DNA of 10,156 nt from Fimbriimonadaceae bacterium (lineage in GTDB: Bacteria > Armatimonadota > Fimbriimonadia > Fimbriimonadales > Fimbriimonadaceae): NCBI GenBank assembly GCA_025451715.1, contig JANWJY010000016.1, positions 1-10,156 on the forward strand, written 5' to 3'. The notes under the pieces were generated by a model. That model saw nothing but the letters and a program-made list of their open reading frames with translations. It was not told the origin of the DNA and searched no databases. Made by a program: the position numbers and the translations under genes. Positions 1-6,458 of the stretch are shown here, piece after piece; the first letter of the stretch is position 1; every line of letters begins with the position of its first letter.

Positions 1-1
1 C

Positions 2-1204
2 CTGATCGCGATCTTCGCGTCCGCGCTCATTTCATTGCCTTATGGAGACAGTGTCGCACAGGAGCGGCTTGAGGACACAAACAACGGAATCAGGGTCGTC
101 ACCACGACTAACGAGCAGGCTCGCCTTACTGCCGCAGTCAGCAAGGAGATAACAGGTTCAATCGCGGTCCTCAAAGAAAAGGAGGTCCGCGACGCGTTTG
201 TCTCCAAGCTCGACGAGACTCTGTTGCTCTACGTCTCCAATGGGAACTCGCTGGGCGAAGCAGGTGCAGCCGCCGCAGACGATTACATCCAAATGTCCTG
301 GCCGAGGGCGGTCCCTGTCTCGCTGAATAATCCCACGGGCAGTTCTGAAAGATTCACAGAAGAGGTTCGAGATCCCAGACCCGTTCTCCAACCGAGCCGC
401 AAGGCAGTGTCGGCTGCAGGGCCGACAATTCGGAAGAAACTGGAAGCCAGCCTCGATGCGCTGAGGTCTGAGACAGCACAACTCAAGTTCGAGGTCGAAG
501 AGTCAGAGTCGATCCTTCAAACTGCGCTCTCCGAGTTTTTCGGCGGTTCGACCGCTGTGCCTGAAGGGTTCGAACCATTCTTGGAGTCGTTCGTGTCGCG
601 CGTCAAGAGCGTGCTGTTCGATCGGCTCGCCGAAGAGGACGCAAGGGCCAGGGCCGTAAAGACGGCACGGTACTGTTTGGCTCATCCCATCGAGCAATGG
701 GTCAAAAGGAGCGCCCTCGTCGCGTCGATGGACCAAAGCATCGCGGACAGAGACTGGTCCTTGGCACAGTCACAGTTCACGGAGCTCGAGATGCTGGATC
801 CCGGCTATGCCGACCGCGAAGACATGCAGTCGAGAATGACCCTGGTCGATCTCAACGTCAGGGTGATGGACATCGAGGCAGACATTGGATTGGGCAATTG
901 GGAGGCCGCGATCAACGCCTATGACTCGCTCCCGTCTGCCTACATTGGTCTAGCGGAAGAGCAACGCGTACGTGAAATGCTCGCCCAATCGATTATCCAG
1001 CTTGGAGAAGACGAAGCGGTCTTGGCCGCTCTCAAACAGCGGCTCACGACCCCCGATCCCATCGAAGGGGGTGTCCCGTCCTTCCGATTCGACGACCACC
1101 TCGTACAAGAGATCGCTATTCAGTCCAGCGAACTGCTCGCTCCCGACTTGATCTGCCCGATTTGCCAGATGCCGCTCTGGGCCCCTGGATGCATCGCAAG
1201 GTGA
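2..1204 (+). CDS. Exported helical protein of unknown function, 5' partial
   Basis: I do not recognise this protein. The frame is open from base 2, and the codons before the first possible TTG start (base 35) encode a hydrophobic stretch, LIAIFASALIS, followed by LPYGDSVAQE. This looks like the core and cleavage region of a signal peptide, so the true start probably lies left of the window and the mature protein is exported. The rest is mostly helical. A charged, coiled-coil-like stretch begins at about residue 132 counting from base 35 (IRKKLEASLDALRSETAQLKFEVEE). Two TPR-like helical pairs lie at about 230-320 (DWSLAQSQFTELEMLDPGY; NWEAAINAYDSLPSAY). The last residues carry CPIC followed eight residues later by another Cys, which resembles half of a zinc ribbon, but only three Cys are present. 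It stops 65 nt before leuS on the same strand, and leuS appears to have its own promoter. The reading frame is well supported; function is unknown. Confidence 0.75.
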   Translation: MIAIFASALISLPYGDSVAQERLEDTNNGIRVVTTTNEQARLTAAVSKEITGSIAVLKEKEVRDAFVSKLDETLLLYVSNGNSLGEAGAAAADDYIQMSWPRAVPVSLNNPTGSSERFTEEVRDPRPVLQPSRKAVSAAGPTIRKKLEASLDALRSETAQLKFEVEESESILQTALSEFFGGSTAVPEGFEPFLESFVSRVKSVLFDRLAEEDARARAVKTARYCLAHPIEQWVKRSALVASMDQSIADRDWSLAQSQFTELEMLDPGYADREDMQSRMTLVDLNVRVMDIEADIGLGNWEAAINAYDSLPSAYIGLAEEQRVREMLAQSIIQLGEDEAVLAALKQRLTTPDPIEGGVPSFRFDDHLVQEIAIQSSELLAPDLICPICQMPLWAPGCIAR

Positions 1205-1254
1205 CCGATTGCCGTCAGAGCGGCACACTCCCCATCCATTGAACCTGGGCCAGA

Positions 1255-1260
1255 TAGAAT
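1255..1260 (+). promoter_or_regulatory. Putative -10 box of leuS (short leader or leaderless)
   Basis: TAGAAT lies 9 nt before the leuS ATG at 1270, placing a transcription start at or just before the start codon. The same hexamer precedes the ORF at 6183 with a 7-nt gap. There is no convincing -35 at 16-18 bp spacing; a TTGAAC at 1239-1244 is only 10 bp away. No Shine-Dalgarno sequence is visible. Confidence 0.4.
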
Positions 1261-1269
1261 CAGGCTTCG

Positions 1270-4200
1270 ATGCGCGAGAGGTACGAGCCGGGCGAGTTTG
1301 AAGCGGGTTGGAGGGCCAGGTGGGCCGAGGCCGACCTCTTTAAGACCCGAGAAGAAGAGGGCCGCGAGAAGTTCTACGCCGCCGACTTCTTCCCATACCC
1401 CAGCGGCGCGGGGCTCAGCGTCGGGCACTGCCGCAACTACGTCCCCACCGACGTCCTGTGCCGAATGAAGGTGATGCAGGGCTACAACGTCCTGCACCCG
1501 ATGGGGTTCGACGCCTTCGGCCTGCCCGCCGAAGTCGAGGCGATCAAGCGCAAGACCCACCCCGCGCCGATGATCGACCAGTACGCCGCCACATATCGGC
1601 GACAGATGGATCTTATCGGGGTTTCGTACGATTGGAGCCGGTCGTTCAAGTCGTGCGACCCGGACTACTACCGCTGGACGCAGTGGATCTTTACACTGCT
1701 CTATAAGAAGGGTCTCGCCTACAGAAAGGATGCGACCGTCAACTGGTGTCCCTTCGACAAGACCGTCCTTGCCGACGAAGAAGTGGTCGGAGGGCTGTGT
1801 TGGCGCTGCAACAACCCGGTCGAGAAAAAGAAGGTGCCCCAGTGGTTCTTCAGGATCACCGCGTACGCGGACCGTCTCGTCGACGACTTGGACGACTTGG
1901 ACTGGCCGGAAGGAATCAAGGCGCAGCAGCGCAACTGGATCGGCCGCAGCGAGGGCGTGGAGTTTGAGATGGTTCTGGCGGCAGGCACCGACCAAACCCG
2001 GACAAGTCCGAACGAACCTGAACCGACCCAAACGAACCCGAACCAACCCGACCAGGTCCGTACGGTCGAAGACGAGTTGGCAGCCATGAAGGCCGAGATC
2101 GCCGCAGAAGGCGGCGCTGGCGAGTGGGAAAAGCAGTACAAGATCGACGACATCACCAAGAAGCTTGACAAGGCGCAAGAGGGGCTCGCGAAAGGCACGG
2201 CGAAGTTCGAGCGCGCGATTCTGAACATCAAGGCCGACGAGCTCGAGTCGTTCCAAATCCTGGAAAAGGAGAAGCGCGCCAGCTTCCGCGTCTTCACCAC
2301 GCGCATCGACACGATCTTTGGCATGACCTTCTGCGTGCTCGCCCCCGAGCACCCGCTGGTCACCAAGATCTTCGACGTCACCTCCACCACGGACGCGATC
2401 GCGATGCGCGACTACATCGACCGCGCAAAGGCGATGTCCGACGCAGACCGCAACGCGATCGGCCGCGAGAAGACCGGCGTCTTCACGGGCGTGTCCGCGA
2501 TCAACCCCGCGAACGGGAAGCGCGTTCCGATTTGGATCGCCGACTACGTGATGATGGGCTACGGCACAGGCGCGATCATGGCCGTCCCCGCGCACGACGA
2601 GCGGGACTTCCAATTCGCTGTATCATACGGCCTACCTGTTCACGCAGTCATCGAACCACCCCTAATAGGAGGCAATGCGCCAGAAGCAGTAAGAGCATTT
2701 GCTGAAAAGCACCTTGGCGAAAAGTTCGATGCGATCCCATACAAGGGCCGGCTAGAGTTAATCTTAGGAATCTTGTCAGGCGAGTACGAACAGTCACAGC
2801 GCGAGAAGGAGTGGTCTGACGAAATGCTTGCCGACTTCGCGGCAGTCCTCTCGCTTCACACTAACTCGGGCGAGCCCATACCATTAGACCAGTTGCTTTT
2901 TGATATTCGGGAGGAATTCTTCTTGATGCAAGTGCAGTCGGATGGGAGCTCTGCGTTGGCTGTCTCGGCACGCTATCCTGACTTGACTCAGACTCTTGCT
3001 AAGGGCATGGCCATCAAATATCTGAATCACCACGGCCTTGTGCACGATTCACAAGTGATTGAGTGCCTTACTCGCATCTTGAGGTACTTTGCATCCTCTA
3101 TTGGGAATCACCTTAGATCAAGCGTCCCCGCCATTGCTGGCCTTGTTTACTCTGGAAAGGAGGGGTGTCTCATCAACAGCGGCGAATACAGCGGCCTCAC
3201 CGTACAAGAGGGCCAGCAAAAACTCACCGAGTGGATTACCGCGCTCGGAATCGGCGAGAAGAAGCGACACTACAAGCTCCGCGACTGGCTGATATCCCGC
3301 CAGCGCTACTGGGGCTGCCCGATCCCGGTCATCCACCAAGCGGACGGCACGATGGACGTCGTCCGCGACCAGGACTTGCCCGTCGAGCTGCCGAAGGTCG
3401 ACCACTATGAGCCAGGCGAAGACGGCTCATCCCCGCTCGCGCACATCGCCGACTTCGTAAACGTCACAGACCACGACGGCCGATTGGGAAGAAGAGAGAC
3501 CGACACGATGGGCGGCTTCGCGTGCTCCTCGTGGTACTTCCTAAGGTTCTGCGACCCGCACAACGACCAAAAAGCCTGGGACCCAGAAAGGGTCAAGTAC
3601 TGGATGCCCGTCGACTGTTACGTCGGTGGCGCGGAGCACGCGGTCATGCACTTGCTCTACGCCCGCTTCTGGACAAAAGTCTTGTACGACGAGGGCCTGG
3701 TCCCCGTGCAAGAGCCGTTTGCGAGACTAAAGAACCAGGGCCAGGTGCTCGGTCGTACTCCGTATCGTAAACCCAAGAAGGGCGAGACGCTCGGCGCTGG
3801 TGAAGAAGTAGTGTTGATTTCCTACGAAGAGGCCGCGAAGCTGCCCGAGAAGGCCATCACGTGGCGATGGGTCCGAATGAGCAAGTCCAAAGGCAACGTC
3901 GTCACGCCTGACGAGGCCGTCGAACAGTTCGGCGCAGATGCGCTGCGCCTGTTCGAGCTGTTCGTCGCGCCGTTCGAGTCGGACGTCGAGTGGACCAACG
4001 ACGGCATGGTCGGCACATCGCGCTTCTTAACACGGGTATTCAAATTGGCAGCTGCCCTAGAACCATTCTATGTCGATGAGTGGGAGAAATTGGAGACGTT
4101 TACGGATATACAGAATTACATCATTGACCGAGATCCACACATCCGGTCGATTCGCACCAAGACGCACAAGGCAATTGCGCGGGCGACTAAGGACATTGAG

Positions 4201-4728
4201 GAATTCAAGTTCAATACGTACGTCGCAGGACTCATGGAGTTCGTCAATTGGCTAACCGTTACGAGGAACGAGATAGCTCACGGGCAACAATTCTTTGAGA
4301 ACAAGGCTTACGAACCGCTGGATGTCGACGACGGCTCGAACATCACACATGAGTGGACCTATGCCACCGATCCCATGCCGATTCGGTTTGCTCTGAGTGA
4401 GGCTCTACATACTCTTATCCTTCTGCTCTCTCCGGGCGCGCCGCACACCGCCGACGAGATATGGGCGGCTCTCGGCAACAAAGGGTTCACGTACGACCAA
4501 AAATGGCCGCAGGCAGACCCCGCACTCACGAAGGAGGACACCGTCACGATCGCAATCCAGGTCAACGGCAAGCTGCGAGACACCGTCGAACTCCCCGCGG
4601 ACGCAACACAAGACCAAATGGAAGCTGCGGCGAAGGCGTCAGAAAAGGCGATGGCCCACACACAAGGTCTCACCGTGAGAAAAACAATCGTTGTGCCCGG
4701 CAAGCTCGTCAATATCGTTGCGAACTAG
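1270..4728 (+). CDS. leuS: Leucyl-tRNA synthetase, enlarged by insertions
   Basis: Charges tRNA-Leu with leucine in the cytoplasm (class I synthetase). Family signatures run in order: PYPSGAGLSVGH, the HIGH motif with Ser in place of the first His (residues 42-53); GYNVLHPMGFDAFGLPAE (71-88); a CWRC pair (177-180); WIGRSEG (223-229); the CP1 editing domain with TTRIDT (343-348) and GTGAIMAVPAHDERD (432-446), keeping the Asp of the editing pocket; the core RDWLISRQRYWG (671-682); DTMGGFACSSWY (745-756); RMSKS, the KMSKS motif (869-873); an anticodon-binding domain (FKFNTYVAGLMEFVN); and the C-terminal VNGKLRDTVELP and VPGK segments. At 1152 aa it is about 300 aa longer than usual bacterial LeuRS (about 800-880). 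About 100 extra residues lie at 237-336 (a P/N/T/Q linker, then charged helix) and about 160 at 465-625, both around the editing domain, with smaller additions at about 930-960 and 1000-1035. Key catalytic motifs are intact, so it is probably active. Confidence 0.96.
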   Translation: MRERYEPGEFEAGWRARWAEADLFKTREEEGREKFYAADFFPYPSGAGLSVGHCRNYVPTDVLCRMKVMQGYNVLHPMGFDAFGLPAEVEAIKRKTHPAPMIDQYAATYRRQMDLIGVSYDWSRSFKSCDPDYYRWTQWIFTLLYKKGLAYRKDATVNWCPFDKTVLADEEVVGGLCWRCNNPVEKKKVPQWFFRITAYADRLVDDLDDLDWPEGIKAQQRNWIGRSEGVEFEMVLAAGTDQTRTSPNEPEPTQTNPNQPDQVRTVEDELAAMKAEIAAEGGAGEWEKQYKIDDITKKLDKAQEGLAKGTAKFERAILNIKADELESFQILEKEKRASFRVFTTRIDTIFGMTFCVLAPEHPLVTKIFDVTSTTDAIAMRDYIDRAKAMSDADRNAIGREKTGVFTGVSAINPANGKRVPIWIADYVMMGYGTGAIMAVPAHDERDFQFAVSYGLPVHAVIEPPLIGGNAPEAVRAFAEKHLGEKFDAIPYKGRLELILGILSGEYEQSQREKEWSDEMLADFAAVLSLHTNSGEPIPLDQLLFDIREEFFLMQVQSDGSSALAVSARYPDLTQTLAKGMAIKYLNHHGLVHDSQVIECLTRILRYFASSIGNHLRSSVPAIAGLVYSGKEGCLINSGEYSGLTVQEGQQKLTEWITALGIGEKKRHYKLRDWLISRQRYWGCPIPVIHQADGTMDVVRDQDLPVELPKVDHYEPGEDGSSPLAHIADFVNVTDHDGRLGRRETDTMGGFACSSWYFLRFCDPHNDQKAWDPERVKYWMPVDCYVGGAEHAVMHLLYARFWTKVLYDEGLVPVQEPFARLKNQGQVLGRTPYRKPKKGETLGAGEEVVLISYEEAAKLPEKAITWRWVRMSKSKGNVVTPDEAVEQFGADALRLFELFVAPFESDVEWTNDGMVGTSRFLTRVFKLAAALEPFYVDEWEKLETFTDIQNYIIDRDPHIRSIRTKTHKAIARATKDIEEFKFNTYVAGLMEFVNWLTVTRNEIAHGQQFFENKAYEPLDVDDGSNITHEWTYATDPMPIRFALSEALHTLILLLSPGAPHTADEIWAALGNKGFTYDQKWPQADPALTKEDTVTIAIQVNGKLRDTVELPADATQDQMEAAAKASEKAMAHTQGLTVRKTIVVPGKLVNIVAN
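1990..2055 (+). repeat. Low-complexity GAACC/AACCC tract coding for a P/N/T/Q linker in leuS
   Basis: This stretch is built from imperfect 5-7 nt units such as GAACC, AACCC and GACCC, almost devoid of T. It encodes leuS residues 241-262, rich in Pro, Asn, Thr, Gln and Glu, opening the first insertion in the editing-domain region. The frame is kept. It resembles slippage-derived sequence and probably forms a flexible linker. Confidence 0.6.
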
Positions 4729-4732
4729 CGAA

Positions 4733-5380
4733 ATGAAGTACCTGCCAGCGCTCATCCTGTTCATCGGCCTCGCGGCGTGGATGATCGTCGCCGGAAGGCA
4801 GCCCACCGGCGAAGAGGACCGGTACAAAATCCTGACCGGCGAACAGTTCGACGCTGCCCTCGCCAAAGTGCGCGACCTCACGCAGGACCCGATTCTGAAG
4901 TTTGACGAGGGCAGAAAGCTGACCGAAAAGCAGGTCGACGACCTGAAGGAAGGCGCCAAGAAGATCCAGCAGCTCATTGCCTTCGAGCCGACGAACTTCG
5001 TGCCGTACGTGATGTTGGCCAAATCGCAGCGCGCGCTGGGACAGGCAGAAGAGGCCGCGCGCAACTACCAGCAGGCGCTCCTCCTCCTGCCGAAGGAGAT
5101 CAAAGACCAGGATACGCTGTGGACCGCCGCAGAAGTGAACTACGACCTCGGGACGCACTACTATGAGAACGGCGAATACAAGAAGGCGGAGCAGTACGCA
5201 CTAGAAGCGGTGCAAATGATCAACACGCACCCGAAGTACCTCGTCGGGCTCGCGGCGATCCAGGCGCAGCTCGGAAAGTTCAAAGACGCACGGACCCTGC
5301 TCGATAGCGCGATGCAGATCGACCCGGACAACGAGTTCTCCAAGAGTCTGGACGCGGAACTGAAGACGGTCGGACACTAG
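4733..5380 (+). CDS. Membrane-anchored TPR protein
   Basis: Unnamed tetratricopeptide-repeat protein of 215 aa. The N-terminus MKYLPALILFIGLAAWMIVA is a single hydrophobic segment with one leading Lys, read as an uncleaved membrane anchor (or signal peptide) leaving the rest outside the cytoplasm. After a charged linker come TPR units at about 65-88 (degenerate), 89-122 (PYVMLAKSQRALGQAEEAARNYQQALLLLP), 131-165 (AAEVNYDLGTHYYENGEYKKAEQYALEAV) and 166-199 (LVGLAAIQAQLGKFKDARTLLDSAMQIDPDN). TPRs bind partner proteins; no enzyme motif is seen. The ATG at 4733 is chosen because it lies 4 nt after the leuS stop and directly starts the hydrophobic segment; an upstream in-frame TTG (4691) would overlap leuS and spoil the signal. 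It is probably co-transcribed with leuS, with no Shine-Dalgarno between them. Its stop shares CTAG with convergent rsmG. Confidence 0.85.
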   Translation: MKYLPALILFIGLAAWMIVAGRQPTGEEDRYKILTGEQFDAALAKVRDLTQDPILKFDEGRKLTEKQVDDLKEGAKKIQQLIAFEPTNFVPYVMLAKSQRALGQAEEAARNYQQALLLLPKEIKDQDTLWTAAEVNYDLGTHYYENGEYKKAEQYALEAVQMINTHPKYLVGLAAIQAQLGKFKDARTLLDSAMQIDPDNEFSKSLDAELKTVGH

Positions 5381-6051
5381 TACGGCGACTTCTTGATCTG
5401 CGCCCAAGTGCGCGGGAAGTTCTTCGGCGTCTTTCCCACTTTGCGAAACACCGGGAACAGCCTCACGACGTCAGTGTCAGGCAGCGAGCGGGTCTCGACC
5501 GACCCAAGGCTCAGACCCAGTTCTTCAACCGCGATCGACTTGATGAATCCGATCTCGGATGGCGTGCGAAAGGGGATGACCGCACCGCCGACCTTGGCCC
5601 ATGCCGCGCTGATCTCGAGCTGTGTACCGAGCGGCGCGACCGCGCGGCCGGTCACGACGTCGAACGACTCCCTGTTCGTCACCTCTTCTCCGCGGTGCAG
5701 TTTCACGCGAAGGTTTGGCAGAGGAACGGCAGAGAGCGGCCGCAGCGCCTTCGCCGTGCTATCCATCGCAGTGACCTTCAGGTCCGGCCGTGCACAAGCC
5801 AATGGCCACGCGGGAATGCCCGCGCCCGTTCCAATGTCGAGCACCATCGCGCCAACAGGAATCAGGTCTGCGATCAACAACGACTCGATAAAGTGCCGCA
5901 CCTCACACTCCGCAAGAGACACTCGCGTAAGGTTCATCACCTCGTTCAACCGGTACAGCTCTTCCCTAAACCTGGAGAACTCCGAAAGCTGCGCCGCTGA
6001 AAGGGCCATCCCCTTCTCAAGACAGAACGCGGTGAGCAGTTTCAGATCCAT
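5377..6051 (-). CDS. rsmG: 16S rRNA (guanine-527-N7)-methyltransferase RsmG
   Basis: Uses S-adenosylmethionine to methylate N7 of G527 in the 530 loop of 16S rRNA; loss in other bacteria gives low-level streptomycin resistance. The 224-aa length is normal. Family features: RLNEVMNLTRV (residues 34-44) and EVRHFIESLLIADL (50-63), matching the N-terminal N-x-x-x-NLT and RHxxDSL signatures; SAM motif I LDIGTGAGIP (71-80); the acidic ribose-binding position in TAMDS (94-98); GRAVAPL (135-141); and a basic C-terminal tail ending PRTWAQIKKSPY, where the family usually ends in a basic K-x-PL tail. The usual GFPGIP after motif I is here GIPAWP. The ATG at 6051 gives an N-terminus of family length. 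It stands alone on the minus strand, divergent from the membrane protein at 6183 and convergent with the TPR gene, sharing CTAG at the stops. It is not next to mnmG or parAB, its frequent neighbours elsewhere. Confidence 0.93.
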   Translation of the reverse strand: MDLKLLTAFCLEKGMALSAAQLSEFSRFREELYRLNEVMNLTRVSLAECEVRHFIESLLIADLIPVGAMVLDIGTGAGIPAWPLACARPDLKVTAMDSTAKALRPLSAVPLPNLRVKLHRGEEVTNRESFDVVTGRAVAPLGTQLEISAAWAKVGGAVIPFRTPSEIGFIKSIAVEELGLSLGSVETRSLPDTDVVRLFPVFRKVGKTPKNFPRTWAQIKKSPY

Positions 6052-6062
6052 TGCACAGATTC

Positions 6063-6109
6063 GGAGCGCGGGCCTCTGGCCCGCCCCTCACTGCGGTCCT
6101 CCGGGCCGC
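6063..6109 (+). repeat. Twin-hairpin intergenic repeat, copy 1
   Basis: After the lead-in GGAGC, a perfect 7-bp hairpin (GCGGGCC, loop TCT, GGCCCGC; 6068-6084), an 8-nt spacer CCCTCACT (6085-6092), and a second 7-bp hairpin (GCGGTCC, loop TCC, GGGCCGC with one T-G pair; 6093-6109). The same 17-8-17 architecture recurs at 9195-9236 and 9834-9875. It lies 11 nt upstream of the rsmG ATG, in the rsmG leader or promoter region. Confidence 0.85.
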
Positions 6110-6122
6110 TGCGACCGCCGCC

Positions 6123-6128
6123 ATTGTA
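6123..6128 (-). promoter_or_regulatory. Possible -10 box for rsmG
   Basis: On the minus strand this reads TACAAT, close to TATAAT. It lies about 70 nt upstream of the rsmG ATG; a start near 6116 would put the whole twin-hairpin repeat in the rsmG 5' leader. No good -35 is visible at 17 bp, so this is a weak call. Confidence 0.25.
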
Positions 6129-6147
6129 GTTGACAAGGTCCATCGCG

Positions 6148-6175
6148 GTGACCACAGGTTACCTTTGGATAGAAT
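6148..6175 (+). promoter_or_regulatory. Putative leaderless promoter of the 91-aa membrane protein gene
   Basis: GTGACC (6148-6153, four of six matches to TTGACA), a 16-bp spacer, then TAGAAT (6170-6175), followed after 7 nt by ATG at 6183. The predicted transcription start coincides with the start codon, implying a leaderless mRNA. There is no Shine-Dalgarno sequence in the 7-nt gap. Confidence 0.5.
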
Positions 6176-6182
6176 CGCGGGG

Positions 6183-6458
6183 ATGGACAAGATGGGGCGG
6201 TTCCGAGCGGCCGGCTTTACTCTCGCGACACTAGGGCTGTTATTCGCCGCGTCTTCGCTCGTCCCCGGCTTCATTCCTAAAGAGCAGTTTCCGTGGCCAT
6301 TGCTCGTCGGCTCGTTCATCTATCTCAACGGCGCGTTCCTCGTGATGATCGGCTCGCGCGGCGGCGATGCAAAGCTGCAAATGGGAAGGCTGCGCTTTAT
6401 CCGCCTCGGCTTTGTCGCGGTGTTCGGCCTGATCGTTTGGAAGATGTTCGCGCCCTAG
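6183..6458 (+). CDS. Small membrane protein, three predicted TM segments
   Basis: Unrecognised 91-aa hydrophobic protein starting MDKMGRFRAAGF. Predicted membrane segments lie at about residues 9-29 (AAGFTLATLGLLFAASSLVP), 37-57 (FPWPLLVGSFIYLNGAFLVMI) and 71-89 (RFIRLGFVAVFGLIVWKMFA). Basic residues lie before segment 1 and between segments 2 and 3 (GSRGGDAKLQMGRLR), which suggests both of these are on the cytoplasmic side. The ATG at 6183 is chosen over upstream in-frame codons because the promoter-like TAGAAT sits 7 nt before it and the upstream frame runs through the twin-hairpin repeat. It is transcribed alone; its stop TAG overlaps the stop of the convergent TPR gene in a shared CTAG. 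Function unknown. Confidence 0.75.
   Translation: MDKMGRFRAAGFTLATLGLLFAASSLVPGFIPKEQFPWPLLVGSFIYLNGAFLVMIGSRGGDAKLQMGRLRFIRLGFVAVFGLIVWKMFAP

Noticed and set aside
1120..2613. 497-codon open frame on the minus strand opposite leuS
   Set aside because: It lies opposite strongly conserved LeuRS sequence, its translation is Arg/Val/His-rich without any domain, and GC-rich genes routinely give long antisense frames.
4288..4305. HEPN-like R-x4-H motif (RNEIAHG) near residue 999 of LeuRS
   Set aside because: It sits in a loop of the anticodon-binding domain where other LeuRS have a variable linker, without the flanking helices of a HEPN domain; probably chance.
5393..6133. 246-codon open frame opposite rsmG
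   Set aside because: The minus strand encodes clear RsmG motifs; the plus frame shows Ser/Arg-rich shadow sequence.
6130..6135. Perfect TTGACA as -35 for the gene at 6183
   Set aside because: It is 34 bp from TAGAAT, far beyond the 15-19 bp spacing, and no -10 lies at the right distance from it.
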